From positions 48,302-112,301 of the forward strand of contig NZ_JAEUFG010000014.1 in NCBI RefSeq assembly GCF_018588585.1: 64,000 nucleotides of DNA. The letters are read 5' to 3'. The position numbers and the translations under genes were made by a program. The stretch comes from Bacillus sp. SM2101. Its GTDB lineage: Bacteria > Bacillota > Bacilli > Bacillales > SM2101. Of this stretch, positions 54,603-63,506 are shown piece by piece. Each line of letters starts with the position of its first letter. Within the stretch, counting starts at the first letter, position 1. The notes beneath the pieces are model-generated. The model saw only the letters and a list, made by a program, of their open reading frames with translations. It did no database searches and was not told the origin of the DNA.

Positions 54603-54892
54603 ATATGCATTTTAGTTGGTTAATGATGAAAACGGCAAATATAAAAATTATAAATTGTATAAAAATCATGGCAACCTGTGAAAATCCATAGTTATACCTC
54701 AATAAGGCAGATTGTTAAATAACTAATTGTACAAATTAGGGGAGCTTGAAAATAACTATTATGATGTTATTTTGTTTTCTAAAATATTGTAGTTTTAATA
54801 TAATAACAAGATGGCTGTGAAATTTTACGTTTATATAGGGTAATGAGGTTATTTAGAAAAAGGTGAAGTTAAGCAAGAAAGGGTGGCTTCTT
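54603..54892. other. Upstream region of the GNAT gene at 54893
   Basis: AT-rich, no gene recognised. Confidence 0.35.
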
Positions 54893-55303
54893 ATGAAGGA
54901 AATTAATTCAAATTTCATTCAACCTAGTATGAAAGAACTTTTATCCTTCGCAACTTCAGTAAAGAAAGTAGATCGAGAATATGAACTATATATCAAATCT
55001 CCAGTTCGAAGATTGTATGGATATGACTTTGAAGATAATGTTATTGGTTGTATAGGAATAGAATTACTAGGTTCAAAACGTAGTGAAATAAAGCATATTG
55101 CTGTAACTACAAAACATAGGGGAGAAGGTATAGGTAGTAAAATGATTAGTTTTATCAGAGATAAGCATTCATTATCTTTTATATCTGCTGAGACAGATAA
55201 AGATGCTGTTAATTTTTATAAAAATTATGGATTTAAAATAATTAGTTTGGGAGAAAAGTACCCAGGTGTAGAAAGATTTCAATGTATTTTAGAAAATAAA
55301 TAG
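54893..55303 (+). CDS. GNAT acetyltransferase
   Basis: A 136-residue compact GNAT. It starts KEINSNFIQPSMKELLSFAT. IGCIGIELLGSKRSEIKHIAV leads into motif A HRGEGIGSKMISFI and ends FYKNYGFKIISLGEKYPGVE. The ATG at 54893 follows AAGGGTGG by six bases; an earlier ATG at 54863 lies before that site. It lacks a long N-terminal half, as in the smallest family members. The substrate is unknown. Confidence 0.86.
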   Translation: MKEINSNFIQPSMKELLSFATSVKKVDREYELYIKSPVRRLYGYDFEDNVIGCIGIELLGSKRSEIKHIAVTTKHRGEGIGSKMISFIRDKHSLSFISAETDKDAVNFYKNYGFKIISLGEKYPGVERFQCILENK

Positions 55304-55541
55304 ACCTATTCCGCTTAAACCTTTTGGCGCCTTTCCCGAAGAAGAGTGTTTTCCCTTAGTTAAAAGGAAACACATTCAGGACGACCTATAGTAGGCTAAT
55401 CGACTCATTAATGGGTTCGTACCAGCGTCAAGGTTATAACTCGCAAAGTAAGTTGATACTTTTGTTAATCAGTAGACAGGTATTCGATTACCTGATTAAT
55501 ACCTAACCAAAAGCAACACGTTAATAAAAACTAGTTACATA
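55304..55541. other. Intergenic between convergent genes
   Basis: Begins with a weak repeat-like element (GGCGCCTTTCCCGAAGAAGA) resembling the hairpin at 3810. No gene seen. Confidence 0.35.
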
Positions 55542-55573
55542 AAGAAAAAGCGACTGCTTCTATTGGCAATCGC
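55542..55573 (-). terminator. Terminator of the second sigma operon
   Basis: On the minus strand GCGATTGC pairs with GCAGTCGC (one G-U), followed by TTTTTCTTT. It lies 63 bases past the anti-sigma stop. Confidence 0.75.
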
Positions 55574-55635
55574 CTCATTAAATACAATATGAGGATGTCC
55601 TAATTATAAGAACCTCATACCGAAAAGTTCATTTA

Positions 55636-56508
55636 CTATTCAAGCATCGATAATAGTATTTTTTCCATTTCTTCTTTTGATAAGATATCTGCTATCAGTA
55701 TCATTTTGTATCCTTGTTCTGGAACAGTTATCCTCATGCCAGTTTTATTTATTTCTTCAGAGTTTCCAAAAACAAATTCAATTTCATACCCACTTAAAGA
55801 ATAGGACTCGGATTTTGCAAAACCGCTCCACACATATTCTAAACCAGGAGTCATTTTTTGATTTATTTTCATCTGTGTAGTAAAGAAATTATTCTCTCCA
55901 TTGCTATAATCTAATGAAAAAACTGATTCTTCACCTATATTGTAAATATGACCCTCTTCATCAACTAGTGAATAGCCCTCAGGTATATACTTTGGTTTTT
56001 CAAAGGGAAAACTGGCGTAATGTTGGGCTACAATTAGTGTAAATTTATCTTCGTAAAATGATATTTCTCTACCAATTTGATGTGATCTCTTTGCTTCTTC
56101 CTCATTAGGGGATCTATTCTCTTTTTCTACTTTACTTTTTATCTCGACCAATTCCTTTAATAATTGAGTATAGCTATTGAACTCTTCTTCTGTTAAATGC
56201 TCTTCGGCTATTGATAAGGAATATTCAACATAATCAAGCTTTTCTATATCCTCATCAGGATAAGTTTCCATTAAATTTTCTTTCGAACCAAATAATTGAT
56301 TAATAAATGATTCAGCAGCATCTGCAATGTAAGTACCACCAAAAGTAATACCTGCCCCAATAATTATTAATGAAGCAACCGAACCAATCATCCAATTAGG
56401 ATATCTTTTCTTTTGTTCAATTTTAGCTTGCTTGACCCCTAAAGCAACTCTGTTATTTAGTTCCTTTGGAATTTTAATCTTTTCTAATTCTTGTTTTATG
56501 TTATTCAC
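55636..56508 (-). CDS. Anti-sigma factor, DUF4367-like sensor domain
   Basis: About 290 residues. A cytoplasmic N-terminus (NNIKQELEKIKIPKELNNRV) is followed by one span (WMIGSVASLIIIGAGITFGG) and an extracytoplasmic part with a Glu-rich helical region (~75-150). A C-terminal DUF4367-type domain (FEKPKYIPEGYSLVDEEGHI, YSLSGYEIEFVFG) ends the protein. The start is GTG at 56508, nine bases after AAGGAGG, and overlaps the sigma gene's end by eight bases, so translation is coupled. The domain composition differs from the first anti-sigma at 46269, so the two pairs should sense different signals. Confidence 0.82.
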   Translation of the reverse strand: MNNIKQELEKIKIPKELNNRVALGVKQAKIEQKKRYPNWMIGSVASLIIIGAGITFGGTYIADAAESFINQLFGSKENLMETYPDEDIEKLDYVEYSLSIAEEHLTEEEFNSYTQLLKELVEIKSKVEKENRSPNEEEAKRSHQIGREISFYEDKFTLIVAQHYASFPFEKPKYIPEGYSLVDEEGHIYNIGEESVFSLDYSNGENNFFTTQMKINQKMTPGLEYVWSGFAKSESYSLSGYEIEFVFGNSEEINKTGMRITVPEQGYKMILIADILSKEEMEKILLSMLE

Positions 56509-57019
56509 AAATCTGAGCCTCCTTAAACTCTTTACGAAGCTTATGTAATGCACGATAAAAGACTGATTTTGCTGTTCCTAATGGTATCTTTAATAAATCT
56601 GCAATTTCCTTTAATGAATAACCTTGGTAGAATTTTAAAATAATGATGCTTTTTTCATCTTCATTTAATTGATTGAGCAATTCTTCAAGGGTAACCGATA
56701 GGGAAACATCTCCATCTTCAGACCCGATGAACTCTTCATGCTCTGGTTCTAATTGAATTACTTTGTTATTTTTTCTAGCTAAGTCAATTGCACAATTTAT
56801 AGCAATTTTAATTAACCACGTTTTGAAATATTTTGGATTTTTCAATGTATCTATCTTTTTGAATGATCGGTATGCTACCTCCTGAACGACATCTAATGCA
56901 TCATTTTTATTTTTTACATAAACATATGCGATACGGTATATATCTTCCTGGTAGAATTCAAATAGTGTTAGGAACGCTTTATCATCCCTTTTTTGCGCTT
57001 TCTTTATTAAACGTATTAT
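56501..57019 (-). CDS. ECF sigma factor with no standard start codon
   Basis: About 170 residues. Region 2: LFEFYQEDIYRIAYVYVKNK, ALDVVQEVAYRSFKKID and YFKTWLIKIAINCAIDLARK. Region 4: LNQLNEDEKSIIILKFYQGY and LKEIADLLKIPLGTAKSVFY. The conserved N-terminus (RLIKKAQKRDDKAFLTL) is in frame only from ATA codons at 57019/57016. The ATG with GAGAGG at 57029 is in another frame and stops after 15 codons. Either a frameshift sits within the first five codons or ATA is used. An internal ATG at 56845 would remove region 2.1-2.2. Probably crippled or unusually initiated. Confidence 0.75.
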   Translation of the reverse strand: MIRLIKKAQKRDDKAFLTLFEFYQEDIYRIAYVYVKNKNDALDVVQEVAYRSFKKIDTLKNPKYFKTWLIKIAINCAIDLARKNNKVIQLEPEHEEFIGSEDGDVSLSVTLEELLNQLNEDEKSIIILKFYQGYSLKEIADLLKIPLGTAKSVFYRALHKLRKEFKEAQICE

Positions 57020-57416
57020 GGTTATTCATCCTCTCAATATATGCCTTATATTTATTAGACAAATGAAAGCCTGTTTTGGCTTAAAAAATTTCACAAAATA
57101 AAATTTTCTACCATATTAGTAACTATTTGTAATTAATAGTTTCTTATTATAAAAACCTAATATCATGTTGGTTCAAGTTTAATTTTAAAAAATCGTTAGT
57201 TTTCATTTTGATCCAATGTGCTAAAGGTCAAAAAAATTAGTAAGTCATTAGGATAATTTAGTAAAGCTGCATGGACATTGTGGTTACTAGTGATCAATTA
57301 TAATTATTGTTTTGTAGAAACGGAAAATTATAGTATATTATTAAATAAATATTTTTCCAAAAAATTATTAATTTATAGAGGTTACCGAAATGATTTTAAA
57401 GACAAATTACAAGTAA
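57020..57416. other. Intergenic upstream of the second sigma operon
   Basis: Contains GAGAGG before 57029 and AT-rich promoter DNA. No gene seen. Confidence 0.4.
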
Positions 57417-57574
57417 AGGATTAAAGAAGTTATCATTGGTTTTATTTCTGTTTTCTTTTATATTCCCTTATTACGCTAGTAATCCTTGCAACTGTTAAAG
57501 AAGTAAATATCAGGACATTTGCAGGAGTTATCGTGTTATTAGGATGGGCATTAATTTACAAATTACTGCTTTGA
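57417..57574 (+). pseudogene. Frameshifted small membrane protein remnant
   Basis: One frame begins LKKLSLVLFLFSFIFPYYAS; the neighbouring frame carries on as LITLVILATVKEVNIRTFAG, then VIVLLGWALIYKLLL and TGA at 57572-57574. Together they look like a two-span protein broken by one frameshift. No start with a ribosome binding site. Confidence 0.4.
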
Positions 57575-57667
57575 TATTAATAACAATGGAGAAATACTTG
57601 TTAAATAAAGTGATATTGAGTTTCTAAGATGATAGATGCCTAAATTATAGTTAAGGGGTGGGATTGT

Positions 57668-58099
57668 TTGAAAAAATCTATCTATGCTTCTGTTTTGCAT
57701 TCTTATTATTTTGATTAGTGGATGTGAGGCAGAAAATAAAACTGCAAACATTAATGGACCAGAAATGAATGTTTTTTACTTTGGTGAAGGTAAGAAGTGG
57801 TTTGCAACTTTTTCAGTAGCTAAAGTTAGAAGTTCTTATTTTGAGTCGATGTATATACAATACATCCAAGATCGTAACCCACACGAATATCAGTCGCCCA
57901 CTGAAATTGAATATGTTTTAGATACTGGCTTTAGCAGTTTTAAGAGTAATTACCCTGTATCTTTAAAAGGTATTAAAAATTTTCATATAGCATTTGAAAC
58001 AAGCCCTGAAGGATAGACCTTACACTACCTGAAGAAGTTACATTAGAAATAACTTGGGGAGAAGAAACTGAGACCATTTTGTTAAAAAAATCAAATTAA
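57668..58099 (+). pseudogene. Frameshifted lipoprotein gene
   Basis: TTG at 57668 after GGGGTGGGA starts KKSIYAS but soon stops. The neighbouring frame from ATG 57684 supplies the signal and lipobox (LLFCILIILISGCEAENK) and runs through FYFGEGKKWFATFSV to a stop at 58016. A third segment in another frame completes the domain (IDLTLPEEVTLEITWGEE, ending ILLKKSN) at 58099. Two frameshifts are therefore inferred in a ~140-residue lipoprotein. The middle ORF alone could be translated only weakly, since its ATG has no ribosome binding site. Confidence 0.6.
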
Positions 58100-58305
58100 A
58101 CATATTATTATGAGTCATCATTATAGTGGGTATTATTATAGGCCATATCTATAGATTTTATGATGTCCTCTTCCTAGAACATTTAATACAGGGAGGTACG
58201 CATTGTTAGGGATTATTTTTTCACGATTGTTCTCCGGAAGATTTAGTTAGTGGATGGGTATAGAACGTGTATTCTTATTATGTTATTTGAGGAGGAGTGT
58301 ATAGT

Positions 58306-58851
58306 ATGATTATTTTCAATCCTTTTCCTACTCTAAGAACGAACAGATTATTACTAAGGAAACTTGAATTAAGTGATTCAGATTTGATTTTTCAATTTCA
58401 GTCGAAAAAAGAAAATTTTAAGTATGTTGATATGCCCGTATACAAAAGCCATAAAGAAGCCCCAAATTATATTCATCGTATGAATAAGGGCGTTGAGAAC
58501 AATAAGTGGATTATTTGGGCTATTGCAGATGTATTTACAAATAAAATATTAGGTACCATTACTATCTGGAACATTTCAATGAATCAATCAAAAGCAGAAG
58601 TAGGATATGTATTATTTCCTGAAAACGTAGGAAAAGGAATTATGACGGAGGCACTAAATAAAGTTATTGAATATGGCTTTAATGATATGAAACTTAAATC
58701 CATAGAGGCGTTTACGAGTTCATTAAACGGCAGATCAATAGCATTATTAGAAAAAAATAAATTTTATAAGGTTTCGTCATTTAGTGAAGAAACATCAAAC
58801 GGAGAATCGGTAGAAATGGATATATATATCATAAAGTCTACTGATGAATGA
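58306..58851 (+). CDS. GNAT acetyltransferase, RimJ/RimL-like
   Basis: A 181-residue GNAT. It opens FPTLRTNRLLLRKLELSDSD and has YVDMPVYKSHKEAPNYIHRM, GTITIWNISMNQSKAEVGYV, the CoA loop NVGKGIMTEALNKV and AFTSSLNGRSIALLEKNKF. The ATG at 58306 follows GGAGGAG by eight bases; the GTG at 58297 lies within the spacer. The target is unknown. It is a single gene. Confidence 0.9.
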   Translation: MIIFNPFPTLRTNRLLLRKLELSDSDLIFQFQSKKENFKYVDMPVYKSHKEAPNYIHRMNKGVENNKWIIWAIADVFTNKILGTITIWNISMNQSKAEVGYVLFPENVGKGIMTEALNKVIEYGFNDMKLKSIEAFTSSLNGRSIALLEKNKFYKVSSFSEETSNGESVEMDIYIIKSTDE

Positions 58852-59154
58852 TAAAAGTATAAGAAACTAAAGAAGTGGCAATCCATAAATATATAAGCAT
58901 GAAGGGGTTGTTACAAGTACAAATTTTCAGCTAGATTAGAAAAAAATTCACTATAGACTTGTATGGGGGTCTTTATGCCTACAATTTATTAATTTTCTTT
59001 TGATATTTATATACTATATTTTTACATATATAAACTAGGAGAGTGCATGTAGTAAAAATACATAAAGTAGCAATCCAAAATGTGATGTTCACCTGTGTAT
59101 TAGACATATAAAAAAATTACTATGTGTGTTCCTTCACATCAAGGAGGAAGAACT

Positions 59155-59709
59155 ATGGAACAGCGAAATATGGAATTTAAGATAGACTGTGGGGATATTT
59201 ATTTACGAGAATTGAGAATTGAAGATTTAGATGAATATTTCGAAATAACTACACACCCTGGTGTTGCTGAGTTTTTACCAGATTGGATCTCAACGAAAGA
59301 ACAAAGATTAGATTGGTTAGCAAACTGGGAAATCCCTGGTGGGAGAGAGTTCTTACAGTCCGTCCCTCATATTGGGACAAAAAGTTTAAAATTAGGGATA
59401 ATTTTAAAAGAAACTGAAGAATTTATTGGCTGTATAACGACTTCTATAAAGGAAGAATTGCCGGCTCCAAATAGGGAGATTGGTTTTGTTCTATCAATGC
59501 ACCATAGAAATAAAGGCTGTACAACTAAAGCTGTGAAGGCATTTACTAAATTTTTATTTGACAATACGAACCTGAAATCCCTCAATGCTATTGCTTTAAC
59601 AAATAATGTAAGCTCAAATAGAGTAATAGTAAAAAGTAATTTTACTTTTATTGATACTGTAGTAATTGAGAACAAAAAATACTATCACTATATTCTTTAT
59701 AACAAATAA
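59155..59709 (+). CDS. GNAT acetyltransferase, RimJ/RimL-like
   Basis: A 184-residue GNAT. It has YLRELRIEDLDEYFEITTHP, GVAEFLPDWISTKEQRLDWL, the CoA loop HRNKGCTTKAVKAFTKFLF and ALTNNVSSNRVIVKSNFTFI. The second loop Gly is replaced by Cys (G-C rather than G-x-G/A), a modest deviation. The ATG at 59155 has AAGGAGG seven bases upstream; an ATG 11 codons earlier is not conserved. It is a single gene. Confidence 0.87.
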   Translation: MEQRNMEFKIDCGDIYLRELRIEDLDEYFEITTHPGVAEFLPDWISTKEQRLDWLANWEIPGGREFLQSVPHIGTKSLKLGIILKETEEFIGCITTSIKEELPAPNREIGFVLSMHHRNKGCTTKAVKAFTKFLFDNTNLKSLNAIALTNNVSSNRVIVKSNFTFIDTVVIENKKYYHYILYNK

Positions 59710-59744
59710 ATAATAATAACATAACAACTTAATTTTGGCAGGTA

Positions 59745-59775
59745 AGATAACAACTTAAAACATAAGTTGTTATCT
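59745..59775 (+). terminator. Hairpin after the GNAT gene
   Basis: AGATAACAACTTA pairs perfectly with TAAGTTGTTATCT. No U-run follows. Confidence 0.55.
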
Positions 59776-59920
59776 AGCCAGCTGAGTCACAAGATACTAA
59801 AAAATGTATACTTTCCGACTGATGGGATTGTTTATCAGTTGCAGTTGAGCTCTATATATGATTTAGGGTTTAATCGCCCTTGGGCATTAGGTAAGGTGCG
59901 TTGACAATAATTTGTAACGA

Positions 59921-59948
59921 AAAAAACACACGTAACAACGTGTGTTTA
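59921..59948 (-). terminator. Hairpin terminator, leftward
   Basis: AACACACGT pairs with ACGTGTGTT, followed on the minus strand by TTTTTCG. It lies ~100 bases past the DinB-like gene's stop. Confidence 0.65.
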
Positions 59949-60046
59949 AATAAGAGAGGGGAAAACAATATGAAAAATTGCTATAACCCTATTAAATAAT
60001 AAAGTTGTGTAATTTCTGTGTGTATAATATGTGATTTTGTGGGAGT

Positions 60047-60568
60047 TTAATTAGCTACTGGTACATAAAAGCTATCAATGATTATTTCATTCAGCTGTTC
60101 CCAATGCCTTAATTCATGTAAGCCGATAAACTCCACAGATTGAGCCAAATTTAAATATTTAAATACCGGATTTGGAATTCCTTTCGTATAGTTGTCTTCG
60201 TTATCATTCATCTCATTGAGTACTTTTAACAATCCTTCTCTCGATTCTGATAAACATTGTAATAATTTATCTTTGGTCATAAAGTCATCTGTAGGGCCAA
60301 GTTCATCAGGAACTTTTACTTTTTGAGATCTGTCTAGCATTAATAATAGAGGTCTTTTTTTTGCTTCTTTACTTTCAGGATTTTCTAAGCCAGCTTTTAT
60401 TAAAGATGTAAACCCTAGTTCACTCGTGTATAAATGATTAAGTAGTTGAGCAACGCTCCAACGGTCTTCAGATACTTTTTTATTCAATTGTTCATCAGAA
60501 AGACCATCGATTGTTGCTAGAACCTTATTTCTGATCATTTCAATACTCTTTAATTCAAATTCTAACAT
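60047..60568 (-). CDS. DinB family protein
   Basis: A 173-residue DinB-like four-helix protein. It starts FELKSIEMIRNKVLATIDGL and has WSVAQLLNHLYTSELGF (first metal His) and EFIGLHELRHWEQLNEI (second and third His). This is the DinB_2/YfiT-type pattern, distinct from the one at 35069. Members bind a divalent metal and some act as thiol-S-transferases; the role here is unknown. AAGGAG-type bases precede the ATG. It is a single gene. Confidence 0.88.
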   Translation of the reverse strand: MLEFELKSIEMIRNKVLATIDGLSDEQLNKKVSEDRWSVAQLLNHLYTSELGFTSLIKAGLENPESKEAKKRPLLLMLDRSQKVKVPDELGPTDDFMTKDKLLQCLSESREGLLKVLNEMNDNEDNYTKGIPNPVFKYLNLAQSVEFIGLHELRHWEQLNEIIIDSFYVPVAN

Positions 60569-60663
60569 TTACCTCACTCCTTAAAAAAATTTACCAACAT
60601 TAACCTATTCTATGTGTAATGAGATTATTCCTCTTTGGATGTGGATAGATTTTAAATGATAAA
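60569..60663. promoter_or_regulatory. Upstream region of the DinB-like gene
   Basis: It should carry the leftward promoter; none was resolved. Confidence 0.3.
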
Positions 60664-60807
60664 GTGACAAATTTAGCAGCTAACAACTACAGAATTGGCT
60701 TTCGCTTAAGATGAGGCTACTATAAAACGAAAATGGTATCAATCGAAGAAGTAAGTGAAGTAGAATCAGACGTAAATTTAGATGTCGAAATTAATGTAAT
60801 TGTATAA
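60664..60807 (+). pseudogene. 3' remnant of an unknown gene
   Basis: A 48-codon frame with one stop inside: VTNLAANNYRIGFRLR, stop, GYYKTKMVSIEEVSEVESDV, then NLDVEINVIV and TAA. Its acidic tail and the terminator right after it suggest the end of a lost gene. Confidence 0.35.
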
Positions 60808-60829
60808 GGAATTAATAGCTTATAAGATT

Positions 60830-60859
60830 ACCCCTACTCTTTTGAGTAGGGGTTTTACT
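60830..60859 (+). terminator. Strong terminator
   Basis: ACCCCTACTC pairs perfectly with GAGTAGGGGT over a TTTT loop, followed by TTTACTTT. Confidence 0.85.
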
Positions 60860-61025
60860 TTACATTTATGTCAGAAAATGTATTATTATGATAGAATTAA
60901 AATGATGTTGTGATTTGCAGTAATTCTAGTAGCAATTTGTATTTTTTAATGGAAGTCCATTTTTATCTATTAAACTAAACTAATACAAAATGTGATATCA
61001 AATAAATCAGGAGGGGATGAATCTT

Positions 61026-62384
61026 TTGAAGTTTATTAAAAAAAGCTCAGGTTTGATTATTATTTTTGTATGTATTAATCTAGTATTAAATTCTGGCTGT
61101 GCAAATAAAGAATTACTGAATGATCAACGAGAAAGTAGTCAAGAGGTCATTAATGAGGCGCAGATTAAACCAGGTTTCTATGAAGCAGCCAACGAATTTA
61201 AACGGATTGAACTAGAAAGTGATGATTATGGTGATCTGAATTTTTTAAAGGATGTACTTAAAGATAAAAGAATAGTCATGCTAGGAGAAAGCTCACACAC
61301 GGTAGCTGAATACAATTTAATTAAAAGTAGGCTTATTAAGTACTTACATGAAGAATTAGATTATAATGTTATCGCATTTGAAAGCGGTTTAGCCGATGTA
61401 AATATTACAAATGAGATGCTTGTAGATAAGAGTGCAACTGAGGCGTTGAAAAATGCATTGTGGGGTATATGGTATACTGATAATAATATAAAGTTATTAC
61501 AATACATAAAAGAACAGAAAACTTCAAATACCCCTATTGAAATTGCAGGGGTTGACATACAACCACAACAATTCACAAGTCAAGTACTATACAATTTTTT
61601 TGAAGATAAAAATAGAGATTTTGCAGAAGAACTTAGAGATGTAGAAGTTGAATTTTTTAAATTAATTAGATCAGATTTTAATAATGTTGAAAATCATGAG
61701 TGGGTTAAAAATACAGAAGAATTGATTGAGAAGTATAATGTATTATCTAGCCTTGTGAATCAAGGAGAGAATCAAACATTTCTAAAAGATGACATGAAAA
61801 GTTTAATTCTAATGATACTTAAGCAAAGAATGAACACCCTTATTGATGTCTATAATGATGAATATTTTAGTAGTAATGAGAGAGATAATGAACCGAGAGA
61901 TAAACTAATGTCAGAAAATTTAGTGTATCTTCTTGAAGAAGTGTACCCGAATGAAAAGTTTGTTGTATGGGCTCATAATGGTCATATTATGAAAAATAGA
62001 TCCAAGATTAAAGTAGAAAGTAGTGATGGTATTCCACCTTTTGTTACCTTTGTTGAACATTTACCTAAAAAGATTATAGAGGAATCATATGTTGTAGGAC
62101 TTTATATGTATAGTGGGAAAAATACATATCTTAATGGCGAGGTTGTTGATGTAATTACCGATCATAAAAAAAATTCAATTGAGCAACATCTTTATCAGTC
62201 TGGACATCCAGTTACTTTTTTAAATATTGATATTAAAAATGATATGTCAAATAAGTATTGGTGGAATACTGAAGCAACGAGTAAGCTTTGGGGGTTATAT
62301 GAAGAAACCTTTATCCCTAGTGAACAATATGATGGACTCATTTTAATTAAAAACGTTAATCCTGCTAAATTTCATCAAGATTAA
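61026..62384 (+). CDS. Erythromycin esterase-like lipoprotein
   Basis: About 452 residues. A lipoprotein-type signal (KKSSGLIIIFVCINLVLNSG, Cys next) is followed by an erythromycin-esterase (Ere) domain: IVMLGESSHTVAEYN with the key His near 91, IAFESGLADVN with Glu near 119, IEIAGVDIQPQQF, and VVWAHNGHIMKN with His near 317-320. Ere enzymes open the macrolide lactone by a His-activated water. Most homologues in Bacillus have other, unknown ester substrates, and resistance should not be assumed. The start TTG at 61026 lies nine bases after GGAGGGG; the ATG at 61017 directly abuts it. Export to the outer membrane face is unusual compared with cytoplasmic EreA/B. Confidence 0.85.
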   Translation: MKFIKKSSGLIIIFVCINLVLNSGCANKELLNDQRESSQEVINEAQIKPGFYEAANEFKRIELESDDYGDLNFLKDVLKDKRIVMLGESSHTVAEYNLIKSRLIKYLHEELDYNVIAFESGLADVNITNEMLVDKSATEALKNALWGIWYTDNNIKLLQYIKEQKTSNTPIEIAGVDIQPQQFTSQVLYNFFEDKNRDFAEELRDVEVEFFKLIRSDFNNVENHEWVKNTEELIEKYNVLSSLVNQGENQTFLKDDMKSLILMILKQRMNTLIDVYNDEYFSSNERDNEPRDKLMSENLVYLLEEVYPNEKFVVWAHNGHIMKNRSKIKVESSDGIPPFVTFVEHLPKKIIEESYVVGLYMYSGKNTYLNGEVVDVITDHKKNSIEQHLYQSGHPVTFLNIDIKNDMSNKYWWNTEATSKLWGLYEETFIPSEQYDGLILIKNVNPAKFHQD

Positions 62385-62500
62385 ATTTGTAGGAGTCTAT
62401 TCGTTATAGCAGAGCTAAGAACTCTCATATAAACACAATAAAATGTTCATTTTATTTGGGTACAAACTACAAATGGAATATAAAGGAAGATGGTAGAAGT

Positions 62501-62743
62501 ATGAAAAGTAATAAAAATCAAATTAATCAACAAGATACGCAGCTTTTAACAGCAAAAGAAAATCAATCACTTGTCACAATAATCTTGGTTAGTGGTTTTC
62601 AGTTTCGATGTAAGGTAATCGATTTTGACATTTTCACTGTACTTGCTGAAGTAGAAGGAAAACAACAATTAGTTTATAAACATGCTATATCCACAGTCAT
62701 GGAAGGCTCTTCTATAGTAAAGAAACAAGCGACAAGGAAATAG
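62501..62743 (+). CDS. hfq: Hfq family RNA chaperone, divergent paralogue
   Basis: 80 residues of Sm/Hfq fold. Sm1: SLVTIILVSGFQFRCKVIDF, then DIFTVLAEVEGKQQL. Sm2: VYKHAISTV, with Tyr59-Lys60-His61, the RNA-binding K-H of Hfq. Compared with typical Bacillus Hfq (GFQLRGxVxxFDNFTVLL), Gly is replaced by Cys in F-R-C and Asn by Ile in F-D-I-F. Both alter the usual Sm1 consensus. The N-terminus has an extra ~8 polar residues (KSNKNQIN). It is preceded by GGAAG and followed by a terminator. The usual miaA-hfq neighbourhood is absent, so this is likely a second copy. Confidence 0.85.
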   Translation: MKSNKNQINQQDTQLLTAKENQSLVTIILVSGFQFRCKVIDFDIFTVLAEVEGKQQLVYKHAISTVMEGSSIVKKQATRK

Positions 62744-62803
62744 CCTATTGCAGCTAAATATAGGTTGACATTTTAAACTAAAATAACATGCTAATTAACA
62801 AGA

Positions 62804-62836
62804 AAAACGTTCAGGTTAACCTGAACGTTTTATTAT
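62804..62836 (+). terminator. Terminator of the Hfq-like gene
   Basis: AAAACGTTCAGGTT meets its exact complement AACCTGAACGTTTT, followed by ATTA. The 28-bp palindrome is perfect. Confidence 0.8.
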
Positions 62837-63409
62837 CGGAAAGTGTTATTTACTACCTGTTTTGTTTCGGACCGATGCGGGTTAGAAGTTTATCAAGCTA
62901 ACTTTATTAGTTTTATGAAAGGGTTTAATAGCTCTGGAACAATCAAGAAAGAAAGACTACTATATAATATCCATGTTTCTGTTCAAATCTTAATGTAACT
63001 AGCACTACGCACAGTTGTCAATTATGAATATTATAGATAAAACACACATTGTTATGAATGAAGACATATTGGAACCTCAATGTTGAGAAAAAGATATTGT
63101 CACCGATATTAAAGATAAGGTGCTGTGAAACGTAAATGTTGAGACACAAACTGTTTTTAGCGAGATTTGTGGGTTGCATTATGATGAAAATGATTGGAAA
63201 CCTTGATAGTTAAGGTTTCGCAATCATTCATCCGAAAAACAACATTAAACATTAACGCAGCCAAAGGTAAAAAAGATAGTCAAGATATAAACTATTGCCC
63301 CACCAAATTCTAAAATTATAAAACAAAATTTAATTCATTATAAATATATTTATATAAAATAAAGAAATACATAGTATATTAAAGAAAACTAGTATATTAT
63401 CTCCCTAAA
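62837..63409. other. Intergenic with decayed pieces
   Basis: Contains the ORF fragment at 63024. At ~63205-63262 a reduced MITE-like piece ends in AACGCAGCC. Nothing else recognised. Confidence 0.4.
63024..63086 (+). pseudogene. Decayed ORF linked to cassette 3
   Basis: ATG frame MNIIDKTHIVMNEDILEPQC and stop; the next bases in another frame read REKDIVTDIKDKVL. It matches the fragment at 9401 (THIVMNED, REK). Both lie ~400-570 bp before a cassette. Confidence 0.45.
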
Positions 63410-63454
63410 TCGCCTCTCATGCTAAAAGCGTACTTTTTATTATTTTGGTAAAAT
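63410..63454 (+). promoter_or_regulatory. Conserved upstream block and extended -10 of cassette 3
   Basis: ATCTCCCTAAATC, then CTCTCATGCT, as at 9609 and 52349. TTTTGGTAAAAT follows at the same spacing. Confidence 0.5.
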
Positions 63455-63506
63455 TAAATAAATATCCAAATTTCCCCTCATGTGCTTATATAAAATATCT
63501 TTTCAA

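Noticed and set aside
61026..62384. Reading the Ere-like gene as a macrolide resistance determinant
   Set aside because: It carries a lipoprotein signal, and most Bacillus homologues have unknown substrates; resistance cannot be inferred from sequence.
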